From Andrena cerasifolii (lineage: Eukaryota; Arthropoda; Insecta; Hymenoptera; Andrenidae), in NCBI RefSeq assembly GCF_050908995.1, contig NW_027485008.1, positions 1 to 64,000 on the forward strand: a stretch of DNA of 64,000 bases, read 5' to 3'. Under the pieces are notes generated by a model, which saw nothing but the letters and a program-made list of their open reading frames with translations, ran no database searches and had not been told where the DNA came from. Positions 52,801-63,000 of the stretch are shown in pieces. The position numbers were made by a program, and so were the translations under genes. Numbering within the stretch: position 1 is the stretch's first letter; the number at the start of each line of letters is the position of its first letter.

Positions 52801-54545
52801 AAAATAGGTAAATAAACTAGAGAAAAAATAGGCGTATAAATAGAGAAAAATAGCTAAATAAATCAAAGAAAAAAAGGTAAATAGAATAAATAGGTAAATA
52901 AATTAGAGGATAAAATAGGTAAATAAACAGAGTAAAAATAGGAAAATAAATGAGAGAGAAAAATAGGTAAATTACTAGAGAAAAAATAGGTAAGTAAATG
53001 GAGAAAACAAAAGAGGTAAACAAATAGAGAAAAATAGGTAAATAAATAGAGAAAAAATAGGTAAATAAATTAGAGAAAAATATAGGCAAATAAATAGAGA
53101 AAAATAGGTAATGAAGTAGAGAAAACAAAGCAGGTAAATAAATAGAGAAAATAGGTGAATGAATTAGAGAAAAAGTAGGTAAATAAATTAGAGAAGAAAA
53201 TTCGTAAATAACTAGAGAAAAAATAGGTAAATAAATAGAGAAAACAAAAGAGGTAAATAAATAGAGAAACATAGGTAAATAAATAGAGAAAAAATAGGTA
53301 AATAAATTAGAGAAAAATATAGGCAAATAAATTTGAAAAATAGGTAAGTAAATAGAGAAAACAAAAGAGGTAAACAAATAGAGAAAAATAGGTAAATAAA
53401 TAGAGAAAAGTAGGTAAATAAATTAGAGAAAAATATAGGCAAATAAATAGAGAAAAATAGGTAATGAAGTAGAGAAACAAAGGAGGTAAATAAATAGAGA
53501 AAATAGGTAAATAAATTACAGAAAAAATGTGTAAATAAATTAGAGGAAAAAATACGTATAAAACTTGAGAAAAAATAGGTAAATAAATAGAGGAAACAAA
53601 GGAGGTAAATAAATAGAGAAAAATAGGTAAGTAAATAGAGAAAAATAGGTAAATAAATAGAGAAAAATAGGTAAATAAATTAGAGGAAAAAATAGGTAAA
53701 TAAACAGAGAAAAAATAGGTAAATATATAAGAGAGAAAAGCAGGTAAATTACTAGAGAAAAAATAGGTAAGTATATAGAGAAAACAAAAGAGGTAAACAA
53801 ATAGAGAAAAATAGGTAAATAAATAGAGAAAACAAAAGAGGTAAATAAATAGAGAAAAAATAGGTAAATAAACTAGAGAAAAAATAGGCGTATAAATAGA
53901 GAAAAATAGCTAAATAAATCAAAGAAAAAAAGGTAAATAGAATAAATACGTAAATAAATTAGAGGAAAAAATAGGTAAATAAACAGAGTAAAAATAGGAA
54001 AATAAATGGGAGAGAAAAATAGGTAAATTACTAGAGAAAAAATAGGTAAGTAAATAGGGAAAACAAAAGAGGTAAACAAATAGAGAAAAATAGGTAAATA
54101 AATAGAGAAAAAATAGGTAAATAAATTAGAGAAAAATATAGGCAAATAAATAGAGAAAAATAGGTAATGAAGTAGAGAAAACAAAGCAGGTAAATAAATA
54201 GAGAAAATAGGTAAATAAATTACAGAAAAAATGTGTAAATAAATTAGACGAAGAAATACGTAAATAACTAGAGAAAAATAGGTAAATAATAGAGAAAAAA
54301 GTAGGTAAATAAATAGGGAACAAATACGTAATGAAGTAGAGAAAACAAAGGAGGTAAATAAATAGAGAAAATAGGTAAATACATGAGAGATAAAAATAGG
54401 TAAATAAATAGAGAAAAGAAAAGAGGTAAATAAATAGAGAAAATGGGCAAATAATTAGAGAAAAATATAGGTAAATAAATAGAGAAAAATAGGTAAATAA
54501 ATTAGAGGAAAAATGTGTAAATAAATTAGAGAAAAAAATACGTAA

Positions 54546-56015
54546 TTAACTAGAGAAAAAATAGGTAAATAAATAGAGAAAACAAAAGAGGTAAATAAAT
54601 AGAGAAAAAATACTTAAATAAATAGAGAAAAAATAGGTAAATAAATTAGAGAAAAATATAGGCAAATAAATTTGAAAAATAGGTAAGTAAATACAGAAAA
54701 CAAAAGAGGTAAACAAATAGAGAAAAATAGGTAAATAAATAGAGAAAAAATAGGTAAATAAATTAGAGAAAAATATAGGCAAATAAATAGAGAAAAATAG
54801 GTAATGAAGTAGAGAAAACAAAGCAGGTAAATAAATAGAGAAAATAGGTAAATAAATTACAGAAAAAATGTGTAAATAAATTAGAGGAAGAAATACGTAA
54901 ATAACTAGAGAAAAATAGGTAAATAAATAGAGAAAACAAAGGAGGTAAATAAATAGAGAAAACAAAGGAGGTAAATAAATAGAGAAAAATATATGTAAAT
55001 ATATAGAGAAAAATAGGTAAATAATAGAGAAAAAAGTAGGTAAATAAATAGGGAACAAATACGTAATGAAGTAGAGAAAACAAAGGAGGTGAATAAATAG
55101 AGAAAATAGGTAAATACATGAGAGATAAAAATAGGTAAATAAATAGAGAAAAGAAAAGAGGTAAATAAATAGAGAAAATGGGCAAATAAATAGAGAAAAA
55201 TATAGGTAAATAAAGAGAGAAAAATAGGTAAATAAATTAGAGGAAAAATGTGTAAATAAATTAGAGAAAAAAATACGTAATTAACTAGAGAAAAAATAGG
55301 TAAATAAATAGAGAAAACAAAAGAGGTAAATAAATAGAGAAAAAATACTTAAATAAATAGAGAAAAAATAGGTAAATAAATTAGAGAAAAATATAGGCAA
55401 ATAAATTTGAAAAATAGGTAAGTAAATACAGAAAACAAAAGAGGTAAACAAATAGAGAAAAATAGGTAAATAAATAGAGAAAAAATAGGTAAATAAATTA
55501 GAGAAAAATATAGGCAAATAAATAGAGAAAAATAGGTAATGAAGTAGAGAAAACAAAGCAGGTAAATAAATAGAGAAAATAGGTAAATAAATTACAGAAA
55601 AAATGTGTAAATAAATTAGAGGAAGAAATACGTAAATAACTAGAGAAAAATAGGTAAATAAATAGAGAAAACAAAGGAGGTAAATAAATAGAGAAAACAA
55701 AGGAGGTAAATAAATAGAGAAAAATATATGTAAATATATAGAGAAAAATAGGTAAATAATAGAGAAAAAAGTAGGTAAATAAATAGGGAACAAATACGTA
55801 ATGAAGTAGAGAAAACAAAGGAGGTGAATAAATAGAGAAAATAGGTAAATACATGAGAGATAAAAATAGGTAAATAAATAGAGAAAAGAAAAGAGGTAAA
55901 TAAATAGAGAAAATGGGCAAATAAATAGAGAAAAATATAGGTAAATAAATAGAGAAAAATAGGTAAATAAATTAGAGGAAAAATGTGTAAATAAATTAGA
56001 GAAAAAAATACGTAA
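54546..56015. repeat. Tandem 735-bp duplication in the distal satellite
   Basis: Positions 54546-55280 and 55281-56015 match at a constant offset of 735 bp across several landmarks (54763/55498, 55185/55920). Copies look nearly identical; one visible difference is AATTAGAG near 54453 versus AATAGAG near 55188. Confidence 0.8.
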
Positions 56016-57439
56016 TTAACTAGAGAAAAAATAGGTAAATAAATAGAGAAAACAAAAGAGGTAAATAAATAGAGAAAAAATACTTAAATAAATAGAGAAA
56101 AAATAGGTAAATAAATTAGAGAAAAATATAGGCAAATAAATTTGAAAAATAGGTAAGTAAATACAGAAAACAAAAGAGGTAAACAAATAGAGAAAAATAG
56201 GTAAATAAATAGAGAAAAAATAGGTAAATAAATTAGAGAAAAATATAGGCAAATAAATAGAGAAAAATAGGTAATAAAGTAGAGAAAACAAAGGAGGTAA
56301 ATAAATAGAGAAAAATAGGTAAATAAATTAGAGAAAAATATAGGCAAATAAATTTGAAAAATAGGTAAGTAAATAGAGAAAACAAAAGAGGTAAACAAAT
56401 AGAGAAAAATAGGTAAATAAATAGAGAAAAGTAGGTAAATAAATTAGAGAAAAATATAGGCAAATAAATAGAGAAAAATAGGTAATGAAGTAGAGAAAAC
56501 AAAGCAGGTAAATAAATAGAGAAAATAGGTAAATAAATTACAGAAAAAATGTGTAAATAAATTAGAGGAAGAAATACGTAAATAACTAGAGAAAAATAGG
56601 TAAATAATAGAGAAAAAAGTAGGTAAATAAATAGGGAACAAATACGTAATGAAGTAGAGAAAACAAAGGAGGTAAATAAATAGAGAAAATAGGTAAATAC
56701 ATGAGAGATAAAAATAGGTAAATAAATAGAGAAAAGAAAAGAGGTAAATAAATAGAGAAAATGGGCAAATAAATAGAGAAAAATATAGGTAAATAAATAG
56801 AGAAAAATAGGTAAATAAATTAGAGGAAAAATGTGTAAATAAATTAGAGAAAAAAATACGTAATTAACTAGAGAAAAAATAGGTAAATAAATAGAGAAAA
56901 CAAAAGAGGTAAATAAATAGAGAAAAAATACTTAAATAAATAGAGAAAAAATAGGTAAATAAATTAGAGAAAAATATAGGCAAATAAATTTGAAAAATAG
57001 GTAAGTAAATACAGAAAACAAAAGAGGTAAACAAATAGAGAAAAATAGGTAAATAAATAGAGAAAAAATAGGTAAATAAATTAGAGAAAAATATAGGCAA
57101 ATAAATAGAGAAAAATAGGTAATAAAGTAGAGAAAACAAAGGAGGTAAATAAATAGAGAAAAAATAGGTAAATAAATTAGAGAAAAATATAGGCAAATAA
57201 ATTTGAAAAATAGGTAAGTAAATAGAGAAAACAAAAGAGGTAAACAAATAGAGAAAAATAGGTAAATAAATAGAGAAAAGTAGGTAAATAAATTAGAGAA
57301 AAATATAGGCAAATAAATAGAGAAAAATAGGTAATGAAGTAGAGAAAACAAAGCAGGTAAATAAATAGAGAAAATAGGTAAATAAATTACAGAAAAAATG
57401 TGTAAATAAATTAGAGGAAGAAATACGTAAATAATGTTA

Positions 57440-57463
57440 CGTATGTGGATTTTTCCCCATACG
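57440..57463. other. Inverted repeat at the LTR start
   Basis: CGTATG (57440-57445) and CATACG (57458-57463) are exact inverted copies, with GG and CC able to add two more pairs inside after one mismatch. It overlaps the terminal TGTTACG and could be an integrase or protein recognition site; this is inference only. Confidence 0.5.
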
Positions 57464-57662
57464 CCGCTCTCAACCACTTTTCGAGCTCGCGTCTACGAAG
57501 GGAAAACGCCCTAAAAATCCTTTTGCTTATCACATACCACTAAGGGGGGTCATGATCTCGACCATCTGGATCACGACCATGGGAACGGGAGTGACACGAC
57601 GACGACCCCGAAGAATTTCCTTATATGGAAATTTCAAATGCATCCCCACTCATTTTTGGGAC

Positions 57663-57670
57663 TATATAAA
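57663..57670 (+). promoter_or_regulatory. TATA box of the LTR promoter
   Basis: TATATAAA lies in the upstream part of the LTR. A start site 25-35 bases downstream would fall near 57693-57705, where GCAGT (57701-57705) resembles an insect initiator. The start was not determined. Confidence 0.7.
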
Positions 57671-58090
57671 CCCGTTGGTTTCTACCCTCTGCGGTTAAAA
57701 GCAGTACAGTTACGCGTAGAGTAACGTTGTGTCACGCTCGTACCGAGTCGGTTGAATTCAGTAAGATCGAGCTAAAGTCTCTGTCGGAATCACAGTTGAT
57801 CCCATAGAATCCGCGAGTTCGGTTTACATTCTATTGGACACTTTGTAATAGCCGCTCGTACGCCCCGCATCGCCAGTGCGTCAACACCGAGCAAATTAGT
57901 GGTAATTTTCACACATTTATTACACTATTTAAACGCGACATTCACATTTGTACCAACTAATCTTGAATACACGAATGGTGTTCACTTCTAAATCGAGTTG
58001 ATTCGTTAAAACCCATCTTTTACCCAGCGATCCTTATTAAACTTAGTAGCGCTCACCCACTGATACAACTTTACCGCTCGAGTTGTATCA

Positions 58091-58096
58091 AATAAA
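58091..58096 (+). terminator. Polyadenylation-type signal AATAAA in the LTR
   Basis: AATAAA occurs about 430 bases after the TATA box and just upstream of the hairpin array. A second AATAAA lies at about 58177-58182, between hairpins 1 and 2. Either could define the end of R; which one is used cannot be told from sequence. Confidence 0.5.
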
Positions 58097-58130
58097 AATT
58101 AAGAGTTACGAGGCATTAATAACATTTCCC

Positions 58131-58612
58131 GCGACTCCCTGATCTAGCATCAGGTTAGTTAGCAACCTTTCATCCAAATAAAGGAATTTTACCAACCTAG
58201 TGGCTCCCCGATTTCGCATCGGGTTCGTCCACGTGTAACCCTCCTACGGCTCCCTGATTTCGCATCAGGTTCGTCCGTATCCTACAGCTCCCTGGTTTCG
58301 CACCAGGTTCGTCTGTAAGTCTACCAACCTCCGAACAGCTCCCTGGTTTCGCACCAGGTTCGTCTGTGAATAATCCAACCTCCTAACAGCTCCTCGACTT
58401 CGCGTCGAGTTCGTCTGTGAACATCATCCTAGTGACACCCCGATTTCGCATCGGGTTCGTTCACGACGTTTCACCCTCCTGCGGCTCCCTGATTTCAAAT
58501 CAGGTTCGTCCGCGCTTGACTCCATTCCTAGAGGCTCCCTGATTTCGCATCAGGTTCGTCCTCGCCGTCAATAATCCAAGCGGCTCCCTGATTTCGCATC
58601 AGGTTCGTCCGC
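58131..58612 (+). other. Array of ten covarying two-stem hairpins in the LTR
   Basis: Ten units of 33 nt start at 58131, 58200, 58246, 58284, 58335, 58386, 58432, 58481, 58531 and 58580. Each reads outer stem (4 bp), CTC, inner stem (6 bp), 5-nt loop (TTCGC), inner stem, TTCGT, outer stem. Outer stems by copy from the second on: GTGG/CCAC, ACGG/CCGT, ACAG/CTGT (three copies), GTGA/TCAC, GCGG/CCGC, GAGG/CCTC, GCGG/CCGC. Inner stems: CCTGAT/ATCAGG, CCCGAT/ATCGGG, CCTGGT/ACCAGG, CTCGAC/GTCGAG. Every change on one side is matched on the other. Copy 1 is degenerate (loop CTAGC, one outer mismatch), copy 7 has CAC for CTC, and copy 8 has loop TTCAA. Spacers of 5-36 nt often end in CCTCCTA-like bases. 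The array lies in R/U5, so it would be in the RNA leader. Its role is unknown. Confidence 0.9.
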
Positions 58613-58705
58613 GCACCTTACTAACAAATTCGTTAACCATATTCCTTGGGAAATACCCTTCTCGCCGGCCTCTCGCGTTGCCGCAGCCCCGGCTCGTAAC
58701 AGAAC

Positions 58706-58723
58706 TGGTGACAGCGGTGGGAT
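58706..58723 (+). other. Primer binding site
   Basis: TGGTGACAGCGGTGGGAT begins with TGG, the complement of a tRNA CCA end, four bases after the LTR. A matching primer tRNA would end ATCCCACCGCTGTCACCA, consistent with a T-arm plus acceptor stem. The tRNA species was not assigned. The rest of the leader to 58839 shows no other recognised element. Confidence 0.8.
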
Positions 58724-58839
58724 GCTACTGCATTAGAATCGCCGTAAAATTTGGTTTTTAAATACGTTAAAATCACTCGTAATTTATTATTGACAATATA
58801 CTAGTTTTCGCTAGTCAAGTCACTTAAGAAAGTTTCAAA

Positions 58840-60066
58840 ATGACAAGCACACAGGCTAACGTCTCTTCTAACGACATTATGAACCTGACAGTTTCAATTG
58901 CAAACTCAATGTCGCTTTTGACGCAACGGACATGTATACAGAACATTACTATGTCAATTCCAACCTTCGACGGTGAAAGTCCACCCTTGACGCGCTTTGC
59001 ACAAAATGTGGAAGACGGGTTAACTTTGATTCCTGAGGGTACGGAAGCTGAGTATCTTGCGATAATTTTAACAAAACTGATCGGTCCGGCACGTAGGTGC
59101 ACGTTAGAGCACAAATTCAACTCTGTTAAGACATTAGTCCAACATTTGAAAAAGAGATTCGCGCCGGGAAGAAGTTTGTCATACTTCCAAGTAGAAATCG
59201 CGAAATTACATATTCGTGAAGGAGAAAGTCTGCGACAATACGTCGACAGGACCAATCATCTCGTTTATTGTGCGCGCGGAGCTATTCGGGAAAGATATCT
59301 GGATCATGCTGAAGACTTCGTCAAAGAAATGGAAAAGGACGTTAAAGAAAACTTCATCGATGGTTTACCAGATCGAATTTCATGGAAAGTGTCGGCTCAA
59401 ACTCAAGACATCAAAACACTTGAACAAGCTTACGACGCCGTGCTCCAGATAGACAGAAAATTAAGGAATCGGCGACAGTCGCCCCGTAATGATTCACCCT
59501 CCAGGTGGTCTCGTCGAGAACATTACGCTGAAGATTCTCGCCACAACGACCGTCAAGTGTCGTATCCACATTCTCCAAGTAGGTACGACGAAAACAGGGA
59601 TCGGTCTACAAGAACATCTGGTTTTGAAGAGGAACGAGAAGGACGGACACGTACGACGGCCTGGACTTTGCGTCACCGGAGCCCCTCGAAATCCCCTTCT
59701 TATCGCTCCGACTCATCGTACGCAGATGATGGAGAAAAACATTATTCCATCTTAAAAAATCCCGATAAAAATCGCAAGCCGAGTTTATACTGCTGGCATT
59801 GCGGTACGACCGGACATGACGGAAAATCCTGTAGGAAACATCCGCGTAGTCCGAGATATCAACGAGACTCGCGAGATTCATCTGTCGAATCTAACAAGTC
59901 TTTAAACTTCGATCGCGCTCAACGTATAGGCGACACGATGAGCGGAAACAAAGAAGCTCGCCAAAGGACAGTCCGCTTCGAAGAGGAAACCTCGTCAAGG
60001 AAGCACCTGCCCCACGCATCAAAACCAAGGTTCCAGAACTGGAGTCAGGAACGGGAGAATTCTTAA
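58840..60066 (+). CDS. gag: Gag polyprotein with CCHC zinc knuckle
   Basis: This 408-residue structural protein starts at ATG 58840 (AAAATGA context), 138 nt after the LTR. Residues about 38-205 form the capsid-like part typical of insect gypsy Gag: IPTFDGESPP near 40-49, FAQNVEDGL, and YFQVEIAKLHIREGESLRQY near 115-134. Residues about 206-300 are rich in Arg and Ser, a basic linker. A zinc knuckle C-x2-C-x4-H-x4-C sits at C318, C321, H326 and C331 and would bind the genomic RNA. The T TTA AAC slip site is at codons 354-356, so the last ~50 residues are unique to unshifted Gag. The protein would assemble particles that package the RNA and Gag-Pol. No signal peptide or membrane segment is evident. 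Confidence 0.93.
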   Translation: MTSTQANVSSNDIMNLTVSIANSMSLLTQRTCIQNITMSIPTFDGESPPLTRFAQNVEDGLTLIPEGTEAEYLAIILTKLIGPARRCTLEHKFNSVKTLVQHLKKRFAPGRSLSYFQVEIAKLHIREGESLRQYVDRTNHLVYCARGAIRERYLDHAEDFVKEMEKDVKENFIDGLPDRISWKVSAQTQDIKTLEQAYDAVLQIDRKLRNRRQSPRNDSPSRWSRREHYAEDSRHNDRQVSYPHSPSRYDENRDRSTRTSGFEEEREGRTRTTAWTLRHRSPSKSPSYRSDSSYADDGEKHYSILKNPDKNRKPSLYCWHCGTTGHDGKSCRKHPRSPRYQRDSRDSSVESNKSLNFDRAQRIGDTMSGNKEARQRTVRFEEETSSRKHLPHASKPRFQNWSQERENS

Positions 60067-63000
60067 TTGATGGCGGAGCATCCGTAAATTTAGTAGTTAT
60101 TACCGCCCTGGGAGAAAATGCTACGATAAACTCTCGGGAAGAAATTGAATTAACTGGAATTACAACTAATCCAATTCATACATTAGGAACAACAATTCTT
60201 CACATCCACGAAGCTCCCGCACTTTTCTATGTGGTAAAAGAGCTTGCAATAGAAGCAGACGGACTAATAGGAAGCCCATTTTTAAAACAGGAGGAGGCCG
60301 AAATTTCCTATTACCATGGGACTTTGGTATTAAAAAATAAACCTACCCGACCTCTACGTTTTTCAAATTATCAGGACATACCTCAAACTAACAAACTACC
60401 GACGTCTACCAAACATCGTATTGAACCTAGGACGTCGCAACAGATTGCTATAACAATAACAAACCCAAGGATTAGGGAAGGATATTTACCACGTATCAAG
60501 ACCCTCGAACATCTGTACATAGGGGAAGCAGTTGTAAAGAACAGTGAAGGAAAGTGCTACGTTATGGCAACAAACACCAGCGATGAACCCCTAGACGTGG
60601 AGATAGAACCGCAAACATTGGAGCCGTTTGATATCTTCAGTTCATCAGATGAAGATTTTTACTCAGCTGCAGAACACCCGTTAAATTTTAAAACTAACGA
60701 AGATAAGAAACAGAAAATCTTGGAAACTCTAAACACCAAACATTTGAACAAGGAGGAACTAAATTTTGTTACAAATTTAGTTAAAGAATTTCCTGACCGA
60801 TTTTATCTTCCTGGAGATAAACTAGGTAAGGCTTCCGACTTTAAACATTCAATTCATACATCTAACGATATTCCAATCAATACGAGACAATATCGCTATC
60901 CTCTCATTCACCAAAAGGAAATTCAAAAACAAATCAGCGCTTTATTATCAAATGGTATAATTACACCTTCTAAATCTCCATATAATTCACCTTTATGGAT
61001 CGTACCAAAGAAAGAAGATGAAAATGGAGTAAAACGTTGGCGATTGGTGATAGATTTCCGCGGTCTCAACGAAATAACAATTTCTGATAAATATCCATTA
61101 CCTCAAATCACCGAGATTTTAGATCGACTAGGAGGAGCTAAATATTTTTCAGTCTTTGATCTCGCTAGTGGATTTCATCAAATAGAGATGGATCCGAAAG
61201 ATAAAGCAAAAACAGCATTCACTACTCCAAATGGACATTACGAATTCTCTCGAATGCCTTTCGGATTAAAGAATGCACCACCCACCTTTCAACGCCTCAT
61301 GGATCAAGCACTCACTGGACTTCAAGGAACAGACCTCTTTGTCTACTTGGATGACATAGTGATCTATGCATCATCCTTACAGGAACATAATATTAAAGTC
61401 AAAAAGTTGCTAAATCGCCTTCGAGAACATGGATTAACCCTGCAGACCAACAAATGTCAATTCTTGCGAAAGGAAGTTGCATACCTTGGACACATTATTT
61501 CAAAGGAAGGAGTAAGACCCGATCCTAGGAAACTAAAAGCTGTTCAAGATTTTCCTACACCTACAACGCAGAAGAACATTCAACAATTCTTAGGACTTGT
61601 AGGATATTACCGAAGATTCGTACCTAATTTCACCACAAAGGCAAAACCTTTAATTAACCTATTAGGAAAAGGCATCAAATTCAAATGGACTGAAGAACAA
61701 GACCAAAGTTTTAAGCAATTACGTAACGAACTTTGTCAACAACCCATATTGCAATATCCAGATTTCAGTAAACCATTTATTGTAACAACAGATGCCTCCG
61801 ATTACGCTATTGGAGCTGTACTTAGCCAAGGCGACATAGGAAGCGACCTGCCGATTGCCTACGCATCCCGCAGCCTAAATAAACCTGAGAAGAACTACTC
61901 AGCTACTGAAAAGGAATGTTTGGCCATGGTTTACGCCGTAAGATACTTCAGGCCTTATATCTATGGAACCCCATTCACCCTCGTTACAGATCACAGACCA
62001 CTGTTATGGCTACACTCTGTCAAAGACCCCACTTCTAGACTAATGAAATGGAAACTCCGACTTTTGGAGTACGAGTACCAGGTTGTCCACAAATCCGGAA
62101 AGACGAATAAGAACGCAGACGCATTATCGCGCAACCCCTCTTCTGCCTGCCTACCACTTATTCCACGAGAACTCCAGGATCCTGACTTCAAAGTCCAGAT
62201 ACCGAAAACAGACGCTAACACCGAGACAATTGGGCACCGTATACGACAGCTACGTCGCGACAGGGAAAACCGACCTAAGTACCGGGAGACAAGTAGCAGT
62301 TCAGACGAGATAGAAGACACCGCACGTGGGAACGTTCAACATTCTCCAATTATACACAAGAACAGATCTTTTCCCAGCTTATCTCAAGAGGTAACCATGC
62401 CAGATGAACGCCAGGAAACCATAAACACTTTTTCGCCCGCAGCAAACTCCACTCAAATCGTTCCTTTAGATAAGGACCAGACCTTATTTGACGATCTGAT
62501 ATCCTTTGAGGAACCGGCCGAAAATACTGTAATAGAAAATGCAAGAAACATTCAACAAGATTTATTTGGTACACCACAAGTATCAACAGAAGTCATGGAT
62601 GAACCTTTACAACCCTCAATAAACCAGCTACCTGCAGGAGCCACGACCGAAGTCAGTGTGGAACAACCACCTGACAGCAGGTCAACTCAATCAAGGGTTT
62701 TCGACCGCACGCTTGACCCTTACCCATTCTTCACTACCGACACCGAGAATTCAAATGACCTTGACAATCTGGAAGAGATCCCGCTAGACCAACCACATAA
62801 GATTATCATTTCTTCAAACACCTTTACCGCTGAAGAAGGACATTATGTACACTTCATTTCTGCCGATTGCAATTTAGTAAACCCAGTTGGAAAATTATTG
62901 CTGGACACCGAAATGATTAATAAACCGAATCTTTTAGCAGCTCAACCGAAAAAGGGACGGGTGATAACAACCGACAATGGATCATTTAAAACCTTTAGTA

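Larger units (their letters stand above)
45819..57434. repeat. AT-rich tandem satellite, distal block
   Basis: This is the same subunit family and higher-order modules as the proximal block, continuing past the LINE. It contains no gene. It is cut by the LTR retrotransposon at 57435: the last satellite bases are ACGTAAATAA, whereas uninterrupted copies continue CTAGAGAAAA. Whether the satellite resumes beyond the LTR element is outside the window. Confidence 0.97.
57435..58701 (+). repeat. 5' long terminal repeat, 1267 bp
   Basis: It begins TGTTACG at the edge of the satellite and ends CGTAACA four bases before the primer binding site; these are a perfect 7-bp inverted pair with the usual TG...CA ends. 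The interior has a TATA box at 57663-57670, a polyadenylation-type AATAAA at 58091-58096 and a hairpin array at 58131-58612. If transcription starts near 57695-57705 and polyadenylation follows 58091, U3 would be about 260 bp, R about 400 bp and U5 about 590 bp; these internal borders are inferred. The second LTR is not in the window, so the right border rests on the inverted ends and the adjacent primer site. The LTR has no long open frame. Confidence 0.9.

Noticed and set aside
1..57434. Dozens of minus-strand open frames of 60-297 codons coding only Phe, Tyr, Leu, Ile, Ser, Pro and Thr
   Set aside because: They follow the satellite subunit translated on the complement, recur in shifted frames, and mostly start at TTG because CAT is rare on the plus strand. 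They have no domain or conserved start, so they are not taken as genes.
58131..58612. Reading the LTR hairpins as tRNA pieces because of GGTTCGTCC, which looks like a tRNA T-loop or B box
   Set aside because: The T-loop bases fall in the internal loop, no A box or cloverleaf can be drawn around any unit, and the covariation supports a two-stem hairpin instead.
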